Shown: positions 31,203 through 41,562 of the stretch, piece by piece | How the letters are laid out: the number at the start of each line of letters is the position of its first letter | Numbering within the stretch: the stretch's first letter is position 1 | From: Daphnia carinata | Lineage: Eukaryota; Arthropoda; Branchiopoda; Diplostraca; Daphniidae | DNA length: 64,000 nt | Assembly: GCF_022539665.2 (NCBI RefSeq) | Contig: NC_081339.1 | Coordinates: 930,001 to 994,000, forward strand | Direction: 5' to 3' | Notes under the pieces: model-generated | Seen by the model: only the letters and a program-made list of their open reading frames with translations | Database searches by the model: none | What the model was told of the DNA's origin: nothing | Translations under genes and position numbers: made by a program

Positions 31203-31610
31203 CTGTGCTGTATGGCTCTCACAGTCGATGGCTAACATATAAAAAGCCATCGGCAACTCGCAGTAGTTAGTCGTCCCTAGAGAGAGCTATATCGTGTGTA
31301 CCTCAGCATCCTTCCGAGCCGCTATCTCATCCTCACAATTTGAAGCGTAAGTCCCCTTCTTAGTAATATTCGCTACTTGTCTTAGTTGCCCCTTAGTAGT
31401 GTATGCCCAAGTAATCGTTACGTAAGTGTAGGCCTACGTCTCTTACCCATTCATTCGATTGACTACTTGTGGTATTTTAATACACGTTTATTCTGTCAAA
31501 CACGTATTGTCTTGTGCTTACCTATACGCGACATTGTGTGTAACAACGCCGCGTTTAGTTTTATTTCTCCGTATTGGAGGCAACATGACAACGTCGTGTC
31601 CTCCTGTACA
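31203..31610 (+). repeat. Putative 5' LTR of gypsy copy 2
   Basis: The right end, CTCCTGTACA at 31610, is set by the primer site that follows two bases later. The left end at TGTGCTGTATGG is a guess based on a TG start and CATATAAAAAG (TATA box, about 31236) lying 35 bases inside. With the 3' LTR missing the left edge cannot be confirmed. Confidence 0.5.
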
Positions 31611-31612
31611 TC

Positions 31613-31624
31613 TGGTGGCAGCGG
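31613..31624 (+). other. Primer binding site (tRNA-Leu type)
   Basis: TGGTGGCAGCGG follows the LTR end after two bases. Its complement CCGCTGCCACCA fits the 3' end of animal tRNA-Leu(AAG), whose acceptor stem is GGTAGCG/CGCTGCC. The tRNA assignment is from general knowledge of tRNA sequences. The same primer site occurs reversed at 45740-45751. Confidence 0.65.
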
Positions 31625-31642
31625 TTTTTGAACTCAATTACA

Positions 31643-34408
31643 ATGTCGTTGTATACAGGTGCTAAGCCTAAGACAAAACGTACCTTTTTCCAAAAAGCTA
31701 GCAACTCTGATAACATTTTCACAAAAGTTTTTGATAATCCAAATTCCGCAACCGAATTAACTCAGTTTGAGACTTATATGACCTTCTACCCCTTACCCTT
31801 TCGAAAGAGATCTACCCGTTCTACACTCAAATACGTACCCCTGAGTCAAGTAGATAACCCCGAAGCTATCATACGATGCAAACGGATACGTGTCCAGGAA
31901 CCGATAGAACACACCTATCCTTTGTAGATAAAATTGCTAATTTCTTTTCACCAAAGAAATCGACCAACCAGTCTAATTTAACAATAAGCTGTAAAATTCC
32001 ACACGGAGAGTATACTAAGATAGAAACCATAGCTACCGAACTAAGCCCTATTGCCCCGACGACACAGACCGCCTCCATTCCTGAATCGCATAGCATATGC
32101 GAAACCTCAAAAATCCGTCTAGCAACTGACGAAGCAGGCCAAACACAAAGCAACGTTCCGATAAATACCTCGACCCTAGAAGACACTATCACTGACCGAC
32201 CAGTCAAGAAGATCAGCATCGGGAACAACGAAACTATCATACCCCATCTCGATTTAGTAGACAATCACACGGACGAAACTGTCAACGGAAGTCTAGCAAC
32301 AAACAAAAATCCTAACACTCCATACCCTTCTCCTACCGCTTCCGATTCATTCTTCGTTGTTAGTTGATAGCCTTTCAGGTCACCTCCACATTGCACCACC
32401 AAATACCAACACACCACCGGCAAATATTCCATCACACACGCTCAACTCTACCATAGAAGTCATTAACAATCCTATACCTTTTTTCACCTTACGTCGGTAT
32501 CGACGACATCCTTACTGCACTAAGCCAAAGCAGCAACGCTATCGGCGGAGACGAAGAGAGCAACGATATCATCGAATTTCCTCTAAAAACCAAACCAACG
32601 CATGGAAAAGTGGACTATTGCGACAAGGATCGTGACATTACACAAACAATACGCCCATCTACTTCGGCAGGAACTACAGCGTATACGCCCAGCATATCCG
32701 CAAGTCAGTGCAATTATTAGCTATATAAAAACGACACTAGAGGAAATTCCGTCCGAACAACAAATCCACTCTCTTCGACAGGCCATTCAGCGTGCATACC
32801 TGGAGATTTGCGACCAACACTCCCATTTCCCACTTCCACCTCACTTTTCCGATCTATTGCGCAAATTAACCGAAATCATAGGCAGGACAAAACTTGCGGA
32901 AGCCCAAAAAGCCGCGCAACAGCAAGCGAACGATCTGATAGCCCTTTTGTGTGCATTTGTGACCGCTGCCTTAATCGAGATCAAATCAATCATCGAATTC
33001 ATCAAAGTAACGGGTCAATTCGTGCAAACAGCGCAGTCACACACAAAAGTGCTCCGGAAGCAAGCCAGCCCCAAGCACGCGAAACGCCAGGGAACTCACT
33101 CTCTTATACAGCCACTCGAAACCCTTGCAACGACTCTGAACACAAAGCATCAGATAGCAATTACGCTATTCTGTACCAGAATCCCACAATTGATCAAACC
33201 CTTGTTAAACCTCAGCCGCGTTACAGTTCTTCCGCCGTCAGTAAAGGCCAAAGTTCGATTTCTCGGAATCCAAATACAAACCGTCCAGTTTATTACCCTC
33301 CACAGGAAATACAAAACCCTTACACTATCGGGATTGATACTAACAGAGCTCAGCCTCTAACAAAAAACGACACACACACATCGTACCCAAAGGGAGCGGA
33401 CCATCAGACAACCGAAGGAAAAACAAATGCCTGGGGATACTACGGCGACCACTCACCCATCAAGAAGATCACAGACCAAGAGCAGTTATTCGCAGAAAAA
33501 AGGACCCACAATCACATTACCCAGAACCATCAAGAAATGGCATCGCTATCAAACGCTTACCGTAAAACCGAACAACGAAAAGGGCGGGAAGCGGGGGGCG
33601 GGAGTCCCGCCGTTCGCTTCGATCGTTGGATCAAACTTTTCGACAACGTCGTTGATATGTCCAACTGGGACAATTCCGAGATAAATAGCATGCTGTCAAC
33701 TAAAATGTCAGGCGAAGCTTACGACTTATTACAGAACAACTTAGAATCCAGCGATACTTCGAGAATCGATCGTACGAGTACGAAGACATAAAAAACCTCT
33801 TCCAAGAAAATTACCACGGTTCCGAAGATATCGACTTTTACCAAAGCCAGTTCGACGAAATTCAACTGAAACCAAAAGAAAATATTTTAAATTACGCCTA
33901 TAGATTAAAAACTCTCTATAAACGAGCTTATCCCTCTAATTATCAAGAAAAGCCAGAAGAACAAACAACTCAATTAAGACTACTTCGGCAAAAATTCCTG
34001 CAAGGACTCGAACCAGAACTGCAAAGCATTGTAAGATACAAAATGGTGTCTAGCTTCGAAGAATTGGTGTCCATCACACAGAAATATCCCAAGCGCGTCC
34101 AGTCGGACACAACAGAAAAAGACAAACGAATATTTGTCAACGCAGTGACCAGTACACAAGATGATACAGCGATATTACAAGCAATCGAAAAACAAAGTGA
34201 CCACATCAACTCAATCGCCTCCACCCTGAACATAGCCACCACGGAGCCCACTCGACAAGAAACAAACAAATCTCCTGATTTAAACAACAAAATAGATCGC
34301 CTAACGGATGTCATTACGAATTCCGGCAACCTCATGCGAACAAACCTCCGCCAAGAAAATGGAATCCGCCAACCAATAAGAAGCAACTCCAATTATTCCC
34401 CAAACTAA
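31643..34408 (+). pseudogene. Gypsy copy 2 gag (matrix-like and capsid parts)
   Basis: Starts at ATG 31643 (MSLYTGAKPK), 18 bases after the primer site. The N-terminal part is spread over at least three frames: 31643-31927, 31876-32367, and then about 32602-33050, with helical LAEAQKAAQQQANDLIALL. Reading then shifts to the frame ending at 33791. The capsid region begins near 33620 (RFDRWIKLFDNVVDMSNW). After a frame change near 33780 it continues to 34408 with FYQSQFDEIQLKPKENIL and LRQKFLQGLEPELQ, typical of gypsy capsids (FxxxWxxxF... QxPGESVxxF). Frameshifts prevent a full gag. Confidence 0.65.
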
Positions 34409-34558
34409 TCGAAACAAATCAGTTTCTCAAACCCCGCCCCACGCAATACTTCCACTCGCCAAGGCCAAACAAGCGGATTCCGCCAGCCATTCACAAACGC
34501 CTTCGGCCAAGGCGACGAAAATATCCCAGGTTAGCAACCTCCCTAACAAAACAGGTCA

Positions 34559-34771
34559 ATGCAAAATGCCGTAGGGTGCTCCAACTGCGGTCTCACTAAC
34601 CATAGCATCGAATCTTGCTTTCGGTATTTAAAGAATCAGACAGCACCAGGCACGCCATCTACCTGTTACGTTTGCCAACAGTTGGGCCATATAGCAAAGT
34701 TTTGTCCCAATAAGAGAAACTTAATAAGACTAAACGAAACTAATGACTCTATGAATCAGGGAAACAAATAA
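34559..34771 (+). pseudogene. Gypsy copy 2 nucleocapsid with two zinc knuckles
   Basis: This 70-codon frame holds two CCHC boxes: CSNCGLTNHSIESC (residues ~8-21) and CYVCQQLGHIAKFC (~36-49), both C-x2-C-x4-H-x4-C. They bind the element RNA for packaging. The region 34409-34558 before it is in a different frame. Confidence 0.85.
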
Positions 34772-34785
34772 GGGCCGGCCATAGA

Positions 34786-35169
34786 GTGGGGTGGACGGAG
34801 AATAGGTCAGTAAGCCCCGAAATGTTACCATCAGTCGCAAAAATTACAGCATTCAGTAAATCAGCAGCCCCACGACTTTCCGTGGAAACTCATGATATTC
34901 CGTTCAAAGCATTGTTCGATACTGGCGCGGCCAGAAGCCTACTACATATAGATATTTTTAATCAAATAACGTCGGAACATCAACTAAGTTGCTCTGAGTC
35001 CGACGTAGAGTTATACGATGTGCACAATAGGAAATTGTTCACGTTAGGGATAGTTTCCCTTTACGGCGCCAATATACTAGACCAAGATTTATCGTCACGA
35101 GCGGTATATCTGAAGCATGCATACTGGGTTTGGACGCCGCAGACAGTTTTTTTTTTATGGCCACTCTAA
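34786..35169 (+). pseudogene. Gypsy copy 2 aspartic protease
   Basis: Residues ~40-54 read PFKALFDTGAARSLL, the retropepsin active site DTGA preceded by the usual hydrophobic strand. The end of the domain, CILGLDAADSF, appears in another frame near 35112-35145, followed by a run of nine to ten T. A slip in that homopolymer would explain the frame change into the downstream pol frame. In an intact element the protease matures gag-pol. Confidence 0.75.
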
Positions 35170-36031
35170 AATTATATTTCTTGCCCGTGACGGACCAGGA
35201 AGTTATCAAAAAATCAAGCAGGAAGGTTTATTGCTGGAAAGCCAAGAGCCGACAGTTAAAATAGCAATGACCTTAGTCAAGAGGGTTCTAATTGCCCCCA
35301 GATCTTCTCAAGTTGTAGAGGCCATATTTAAGGAAAATGGTGATAAAATGGACACCAACACTCTATTTCTGTTTTCCCAAGGTATGGATTTACCCGAGGA
35401 AATATTTATAAGCAATTTTATAAACGCTAGAAAAGATAGCGGGAAATATCAGATCGTCATGGAAAATAAATCTAATAGGGCACATACTCTGCCGAGAGAT
35501 AGTTCCATAGGAGAGGTAGAATTCTCTTGTCAACTGATAGGCAAAGTTTCATCAGGGCAAGAGTCTGCTTCTCTGGCGAATTCTCAGGACGAAGAGTGCG
35601 TACCCGAACCAGATGTAGACCCCCAATATAAAAAACCTTTGGCGGCACTTCTCAAAGAATCTACCGACTTATTCGCGACAAAAGACTCTGGGCTGGGAAG
35701 TACCGGTTTAATCAAACATTTCATCGACACAGAGGGGAAAAGACATATTCGACTTCGACCTTACCGTACAGGCCAAGGCCAAAAAGAAGAATTCGAGAAA
35801 CAGATAAAAGAAATGTTGGAAGCAAACGTAATAAGGCATTCCACGTCCCCATGGGCAGCACCAGTAATTTTGGTAGTTAAGAAAACAGAAGAAATGCGTT
35901 TTTGCATCGACTATAGGAAACTAAATAATTTAACAAAAAAAGACTCTTATCCACTTCCGAGAATTGATAGCACCCTAAACCGACTATACGGAAAGAAATT
36001 CTTTACCACTCTGGATTTGGCTTCAGGCTGT
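35117..36031 (+). pseudogene. Gypsy copy 2 protease-RT linker and RT N-terminal half
   Basis: The open frame runs about 300 codons into the inserted LTR. Residues ~195-235 (KHFIDTEGKRHIRLRPYRT) are the usual pre-RT linker. RT begins with QIKEMLEANVIRHSTSPWAA, then VILVVKKTEEMRFCIDYRKL and KKDSYPLPRIDSTLNRL. It ends at KFFTTLDLASG, where the first catalytic aspartate (LDLASG) lies. The next residues (GCCKDRKMSVPYF) come from the solo LTR. The remaining RT resumes at 36509. Confidence 0.85.
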
Positions 36032-36508
36032 TGTAAGGATCGAAAAATGTCGGTTCCTTACTTTTAATTGTTGGATAGTGATGATGCGTTGTATTGTTGC
36101 ACGGATGTTTGAGTATTTTACAATGACCAAATTATTAGTTGCCGGAAAGAGACTTACTGAGACAGACTGACTGAAAATTAAAAGTAGACGGCTTCAAGGC
36201 TTAAAAATACACTTGGCTGAAAGTTAAAAGTGGACTCGCTGTGATGACAACTGAAAGTAGACTGCACCGAAGAATTACTAAAAGTGGATTGCCAGACAAT
36301 CTGTAAAAAGGGCAACATTTATACGAAGAAGCAAGGACATTTAGGACTAAGTGTCCCAATGGGGATAAATATTCTGCGTGTAAATGTAACACCTATGTGA
36401 GGAATTGGCAAGTTTCATCGGCAGATGACCTGTTGGCGGAAGAGGGGGGAAAAGGGTTGCAAGCGTGGGAACGAGAGGGGAAGTACGGATGGCCGTTCCT
36501 TACACTAT
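36028..36508 (-). mobile_element. Solo LTR, copy 2, inserted in gypsy RT
   Basis: The LTR spans 36032-36504 (473 bp), starts TGTAAGGATCG and ends TTCCTTACA, with 4-base flanks CTGT and CTAT (three of four identical). It is the reverse-oriented relative of 14713-15228. Removing it joins LDLASG to (Y/C)WQIELEE, the expected RT sequence, which proves the insertion and its exact borders. It holds four AAAAGTGGACT-like motifs and a TATA region in reverse (near 36320). It is younger than gypsy copy 2. Confidence 0.9.
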
Positions 36509-36931
36509 TGGCAGATCGAGCTAGAAGAATCATCTAAAGAAAAAACTGCCTTTATCGTAAAAAATAACCTCTACAAGTTCATTAGAATGCCTTTCGGATT
36601 GTGTAATGCGACGGCTACCTTTCAGCGATTAAAGAACCATATACTAAGAGATGTGGAAGGGCAAAAAGCCCTAGTTTATTTAGATGACGTAATTATTTCT
36701 TCCGACTCCTTCGAAAGTCATTTGAGCGACATTCGAAAAGTCTTTTCTTTAATTAAAAACGCGGGACTAAAATTAAAACTAAAGAAATGTCAATTCATGA
36801 AACAATCGGTGAATTACCTTGGGCATATTATTTCTACCGACGGCATCGGTCCTGACCCAGATAAAGTAGACAAAATCGCCAACTATAAAATACCAACTTC
36901 AGCAGAAGAAGTGCGATCGTTTGAGGCCTAG
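36509..36931 (+). pseudogene. Gypsy copy 2 RT C-terminal half
   Basis: The sequence resumes after the LTR with WQIELEESSKEKTAFIV. It contains FGLCNATATFQRLKN and the catalytic LVYLDDVIISS box (about residue 95 of the frame 36425-36931), then QSVNYLGHIISTDGIGPDP. A TAG stop follows VRSFEA; beyond it the frame continues QGYYRRFIENFGAIAQPLT in phase. Apart from the inserted LTR and that stop, all RT motifs are well kept. Confidence 0.85.
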
Positions 36932-37560
36932 CAGGGTATTACCGACGTTTCATCGAAAATTTCGGGGCAATTGCCCAACCATTGACCGCAAAAACCCATA
37001 AAAATGTATTAAACAAGACCTTCGTTTGGACTGATGACCATCAAACAGCTTTCGAAAAACTCCGCACATGTTTAATCACTCCCCTGCTATTAGCCTACCC
37101 TAACTTTGACCTCGAATTTTTATTGTTCACCGGTGCCTGCGATTACGGCATCGGCTCTGTCCTTTCCCAGATACAGAACGGCGTAGAGAAACCCATAGCA
37201 TACGCCAGTCGGCAACTAAAACCGGCTGAACAAAAATACGCTACAGTAGAAAAAGAGGCCTTAGCCGTTGTATTCTCTATAAAGCATTTCCGACACTACT
37301 TACTCGATAAACCTTTTACGGTGATTAGCGATCACCGCCCCCTTCAATGGTTGGAGGAACAGAAAGACAACAACGGCAGATTAGGCCGTTGGGCTATCTT
37401 ATTAGCCGGTAAGAACTACAAAATTAAGTATCGTCCAGGCCGTGTGCACCAAAACGTCGATTGTCTGTCACGTCTTCGCGTCGCCCACATCCGTGAGGAT
37501 AATGTAGAAATAGATATCGTAGCTAGCCAAACGGCGGATCCATTATGTCAAGCCATAAGG
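36932..37560 (+). pseudogene. Gypsy copy 2 RNase H
   Basis: Motifs in order: LLFTGACDYGIGSVLSQIQ, KPIAYASRQLKPAEQKYATV, EKEALAVVFSIKHFRHYL, VISDHRPLQWL, GRVHQNVDCLSRLR. The first catalytic aspartate position reads TGACDYG instead of the usual TDASDYG, so that residue is probably lost (D to G). The later DHRPLQWL and NVDCLSR aspartates are kept. It would degrade template RNA. Confidence 0.85.
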
Positions 37561-38556
37561 AAATATTTAGACGATGGAGTTCTTTACGAAGAGAACGAAA
37601 AAAATATGCCAATTTGGGCAAAAGAAATCAGCTTTTATCAAGTTACAAGTGGTGTGCTTTATAGAATAGAAACACCGATGGCAAAAAGTAAGAGAAATGT
37701 TTTAAATCCCCAAGTTATCCTACCCCTTACCTTACGACGGGTTGTATTAAAACAAATGCATGACGAACCTATGTCGGGTCATCTTGCCTTCCTTAGAACC
37801 TACCTAAAAGTTAAAAATAATTACTATTAGCCCACGATGAGAAAAGATATAAAAGAATACTGCTCTGCCTGTGAAATTTGCATTGCAAATACTAACTCCA
37901 GCCTCAGAGCTTTCCTCTATCCACATGAGCTAGCTAAGTTCCCATTTCAGATTATAGGAATAGATTTTTTAGGCCCCATCCAACCAATATCCCCTAACGG
38001 AAATAACTGTATCTGCGTAATCACCGGTTACTTCACAAAGTACGTAAATGCTGTCACCCTAGCCGACCAAACTGCCCGTACCACGGCCGAGTGTGTATAC
38101 AAAAATGTTGTATTGACCCATGGACCCCCACTAGCTATCGTCTCAGATAGAGAACCGAATTTTACCTCCGGTCTCTTTAAACACTTTTGCAACAAACTTA
38201 ACATCGAACAAAGATTCACTACGGCATATAACCCGGCAAGCAATGGGGAAACGGAAAGATTTGACCGGACCCTCACGACTATGCTAAGAAAAGAACTCGT
38301 AGACGGGCAACATCATAATTGGGAAGACGTACTGGGGGAAATCTGTTTCGCGTACCGAGCGTCCGTTCACTCCTCCGCCAACGAGTCACCTTACTACATG
38401 ATGCACGGTCGGGACTGTAACATGCCCATAAACAAAATTCTGGAATGGAAAGCGAATGGAAGAATCAAACTCGCGACAATGAATAACTCCGTGTACGGGT
38501 TCGCCATTCACTTCAGTCGAAGTACAACACGGCATAAACGTCGTTACATGTTTTAG
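37561..38556 (+). pseudogene. Gypsy copy 2 integrase, 3'-truncated
   Basis: The HHCC finger spans a TAG stop: HDEPMSGHLAFLRTYLKVKNNYY before it and CSACEIC after it. The catalytic core shows FQIIGIDFLGPIQPI (first D), AIVSDREPNFTSGLF (second D), and AYNPASNGETERFDRTL (the E of D-D-35-E within NGETER). The core is therefore complete. Similarity stops at MPINKILEW (about 38450), and the last ~35 codons are unrelated, so the C-terminal GPY module is missing. Confidence 0.85.
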
Positions 38557-38620
38557 GACTTTTACGTGCTAAAAAGATAAAAATATTGCACTGACAGAAC
38601 AGTGATGACAAGAATAAGAA

Positions 38621-40703
38621 ATGAAGATCATTCGCATTTCGCTAAACGGCGGAATTAAATTCAAGTTACATAACTGCAAAGTTGCATCTAACTTCGTCCT
38701 TAGGGAAACCAAATTTAGACGACGCGTCGGGGTCATTGAATTATCCTGTGTAGATCATTGTAATATTGCGGATTTGGTGGCACATACTTCTGTTCAACAA
38801 ATTGAGTGGCCACGATGCGTCGGGGTCGTAGAATTATCATGGGTGTATCATTGCGATATTGGGGATTTGGTGGCACATACCTCTGTTCGACAAATGGAGT
38901 AGCCCCTTTGACCTGGGGCTGTGACTTTTGCCGCTCCCGTTCCTGTTTCTCCTTGTCTAATTCAGCGAGCAGCTTACGCAATGTCACCTGTTCCGGATGG
39001 TTGTATGTTCCGGTCAAATTCTCTTCCTTCTTCTCCGTTTAGTCGCCATTTCGGTTCACGGGGCCAACCATATTGAATACCTGGTTGTTGGTAACTCCTG
39101 GAAGTTGTTGAGTTACCCTGGAAGGATCATCCCGATTTTCAAATTAAAAGGCACTTATCCCTGTTCGACAAATGGAGTGGCCTCAATAACCGGATGGGGG
39201 GACGTTTGCGTTCCAGTATAGGAACCCCCCTTATGTGGTATGTTAAGCCCTCGGGCAGTCTTTCGCTCGTTCGTCAGTGAAGACCTGCGACCATGCCAAA
39301 CAAGCCTCGAGAGTAGTATGGCATCGTCTGCTGGGCAACCATGTTCAGTCACATTTTGAGGTTGATGACGTTCCAAAGCCTGGAGGTGATTGGCCTGTTG
39401 TTTATCGTAATAGGAAGCGTCAAGAGCCAAATGGCCGATAGATTCATGCGTTGAGACTTCGGATGTCAGATCTATAAGATCGCCGACGTCTTTTGATACG
39501 AGTACCCCTTGCAACATTGTCCGTGGTGCATAATTGTAGACAAGAGCTTCAGCTACAGGCTCTTGAGGCTGAGGGGGTACGTGCAAGACGGGCGGCCAAC
39601 AACGTTGTTCAGGTACAAAAGACGGAGATGTTTGTCGTGGAGCGGGTACATACGAAACGGGCGGCCAGTACGGTGGAGGGGGGAGTTAACCGGGGGCGGC
39701 CGGTTCCGATAAGCCTCAATGCCAGAATTACAGAATCCTTGCGGCATTAGATCGTAGCGGACACCAGAGGCAGGTACCTCCACATCGGACATGTCGATCA
39801 TCACGATGTGTTTACTTTAGTTTCGTGACGAGCATGTGGTGGGGGTGCCACGTAGAAAACAGGCGGACTATTAGGCAGTGGAGGTATAAAATAGGGGGGG
39901 GGACGTTCCAATAGTCGTCGATGCCTGAGTTACCACCGCCTTGCGGCATTGGGTCGTAACAGACATACGCGGCCGATTTGTCTCCCGAATCAACATCCTA
40001 TGGCATGTCGATAATACAATGCTTGCTCACCTGACTTTCTGGACGGACTGGTGATGGGACGTAGAGGGTCTTACCATAGGCTAGTACAGATCTGAAAGAC
40101 TTAAGCCGAGGCTCAAAGTCGGGTGCTGGTGGAACGTTCCAATAGGCGTCGATGCCTGAGTTACCGCCGCCTTGCGACATTTGGGTCGTAACAGACATAG
40201 GAGGCCGATTTGTCTCCCGGTTCCACACCATCTGGCATGTCGATAATACAGTGCTTGCTCACCTGACTTTCTGGACGGACTGGTGATGGGACGTAGAAGG
40301 TCTTACCATAGGCTGGTACAGATCTGAAAGATTTAAGCCGAGGCTCAAAGTCGGGTGCTGGTGGACCGTTCCCATAAGCGTAGCTGCCTGAGTTACCGCC
40401 GCCTTGTGGCATTGGGTCGTATCAGACATACGAGGCCGATTTGTCTCCCAGTTCCATATCATCTGGCATGTCGACAATACGGTGCTTGCTTATCTGACTT
40501 TCTGGATGGACTGGTGGTACCGGTGTTGGGAAGTAGAGGGTCTCACCATAGGCTGGTACAGGTCTGGAAGAGTTAAGCTGAGGCTCAAAGTCGGGTGCCA
40601 TTGGTGGCGTCTCAATATAAGGATTCTCGTAACTAACCTCGTCAGTTAACTCTATTCCTATCAGCTCAGCTAAACTTACAGCGAAATTTGTAAAGAACTT
40701 CAC
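38621..40703 (-). pseudogene. Proline-rich repeat protein, disrupted
   Basis: The minus-strand start at 40703 gives MKFFTNFAVSLAELIGIEL and then units of about 77 residues: (M)APDFEPxLxSxRxVPAYGxTxYxPxPVxPESQxSKHxIxDMPDxxExGDKSASYV. The units at ~40640, 40410 and 40180 are frame-related. A TGA replaces TGT at SASYVxYDP (near 40425) and a one-base insertion follows the third unit near 40170. Further down, a frame near 39670-39155 reads PPYWPPVSYVPAPRQTSPSF, HVPPQPQEPVAEA, then TPFVEQ. The frame 39017-38733 contains a basic coiled stretch (RKLLAELDKEKQERERQK) and FVEQ(R/K)YVPPNPQY twice. I do not recognise the family; it could be a structural or low-complexity protein, or ORF of an unknown element. 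Confidence 0.5.
39740..40640 (-). repeat. 232-bp tandem repeat, coding
   Basis: GGCATGTCGA-containing units occur at about 40465, 40234, 40003 and, more degenerate, 39786, giving a ~231-232 base period. The three right-most units are over 80 percent alike by eye. The period is not an exact multiple of three in all copies, consistent with the frameshifts noted in the gene. Confidence 0.75.
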
Positions 40704-40849
40704 GTTGAGATTTTTCTTACGTTTTGAGAGTTGTAGAAAAAACTTTGAATTCTTTCCCGTTTTCCACTTGCTTATCAGGAATCGAGCAAGAACCGCCGGC
40801 CGACTGTTTGAAATTTGGTATGATTTTATTTAATTTTCAAAATTTCAGT

Positions 40850-41560
40850 TTAACAAAATCAGGTTTAATTCTGCGTTTAAAACAGTGCTTCCTATCTTTT
40901 TTTAAAACCCTGTAGATACAGTTACTGAAAAAAAAAATTTTTAATACAAAGTTAAGTTAAGATATTTTGTAAATACCGAAAAAAATGCTTCGATACAAGA
41001 TACTACGAAAAAAAACAGTTAAGATAAGATATTTTAAAAAATTTTAAAAATTCCCATTTTAAGCTAAAGATAAGATAAAATAAGATACAAGATACTTAGT
41101 AATAACGCAAAAATAAATACAAAAATTTTGAATCGGAGATTAATTGAAATTCTGGGTTGCTTCGAATTTGTAGCTTCATAATTCATTTATTTGATCCACA
41201 TCCACGAGATAACGGGAGACTAAAACAATGAAAGCCGAAAATTTTAATCCAAATAAATGAATTTGTCGCCGCTAGATGGCACCGAAAGTATCTTGTATTT
41301 TTTCGGTAACTTTAGGCTAAATTTGGCTTATCATAGGATAAAGATACTTTTTTTGGCTCAAATTGACGCCCGATACAAGGTATCGAAAAGATACCAGAAG
41401 TGTCTTAACTTATGCCATTCTATCTTATCTTTTCCGAAAGATAAGATCCACTGGTTTACACAAGCTTCAATAAATTTCGCGTCTTGTTCGAAATATTAAT
41501 TAGTTACAAAATAATATTTACTTTGCATAATACATGAAATTCATCGTGAAATAAGGATAA
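40850..41560. repeat. AT-rich interspersed repeat with inverted GATAAGATA / TATCTTATC motifs
   Basis: AAGATAAGATA-type words dominate 40960-41100, and the reverse words (TATCTTATC, GTATCTTGTA) occur at 41290-41450, together with CGATACAAG(A/G)TA in both orientations. This suggests a non-autonomous DNA element with degenerate inverted halves. No clean termini or TSD were found and there is no coding content. Confidence 0.35.
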
Positions 41561-41562
41561 TG

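Larger units (their letters stand above)
31203..38500 (+). mobile_element. Ty3/gypsy LTR retrotransposon (copy 2), interrupted by a solo LTR
   Basis: The order is 5' LTR, primer site, gag, two zinc knuckles, protease, RT, RNase H, integrase. All pol domains are recognisable on the plus strand, in better shape than copy 1. Defects are frameshifts in gag and protease, a 473-bp solo LTR inside RT (36032-36504), an in-frame TAG between RT and RNase H (near 36929), and a TAG between RNase H and the integrase HHCC finger (near 37828). The integrase loses similarity after INKILEW (about 38450), and no 3' LTR was found, so the 3' end is truncated. Confidence 0.85.

Noticed and set aside
32602-33791. 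Two overlapping long ORFs as a possible dual-coding gag
   Set aside because: The first looks coding only up to about 33050 and the second from there on. A simple frameshift in a dead gypsy gag explains the overlap.
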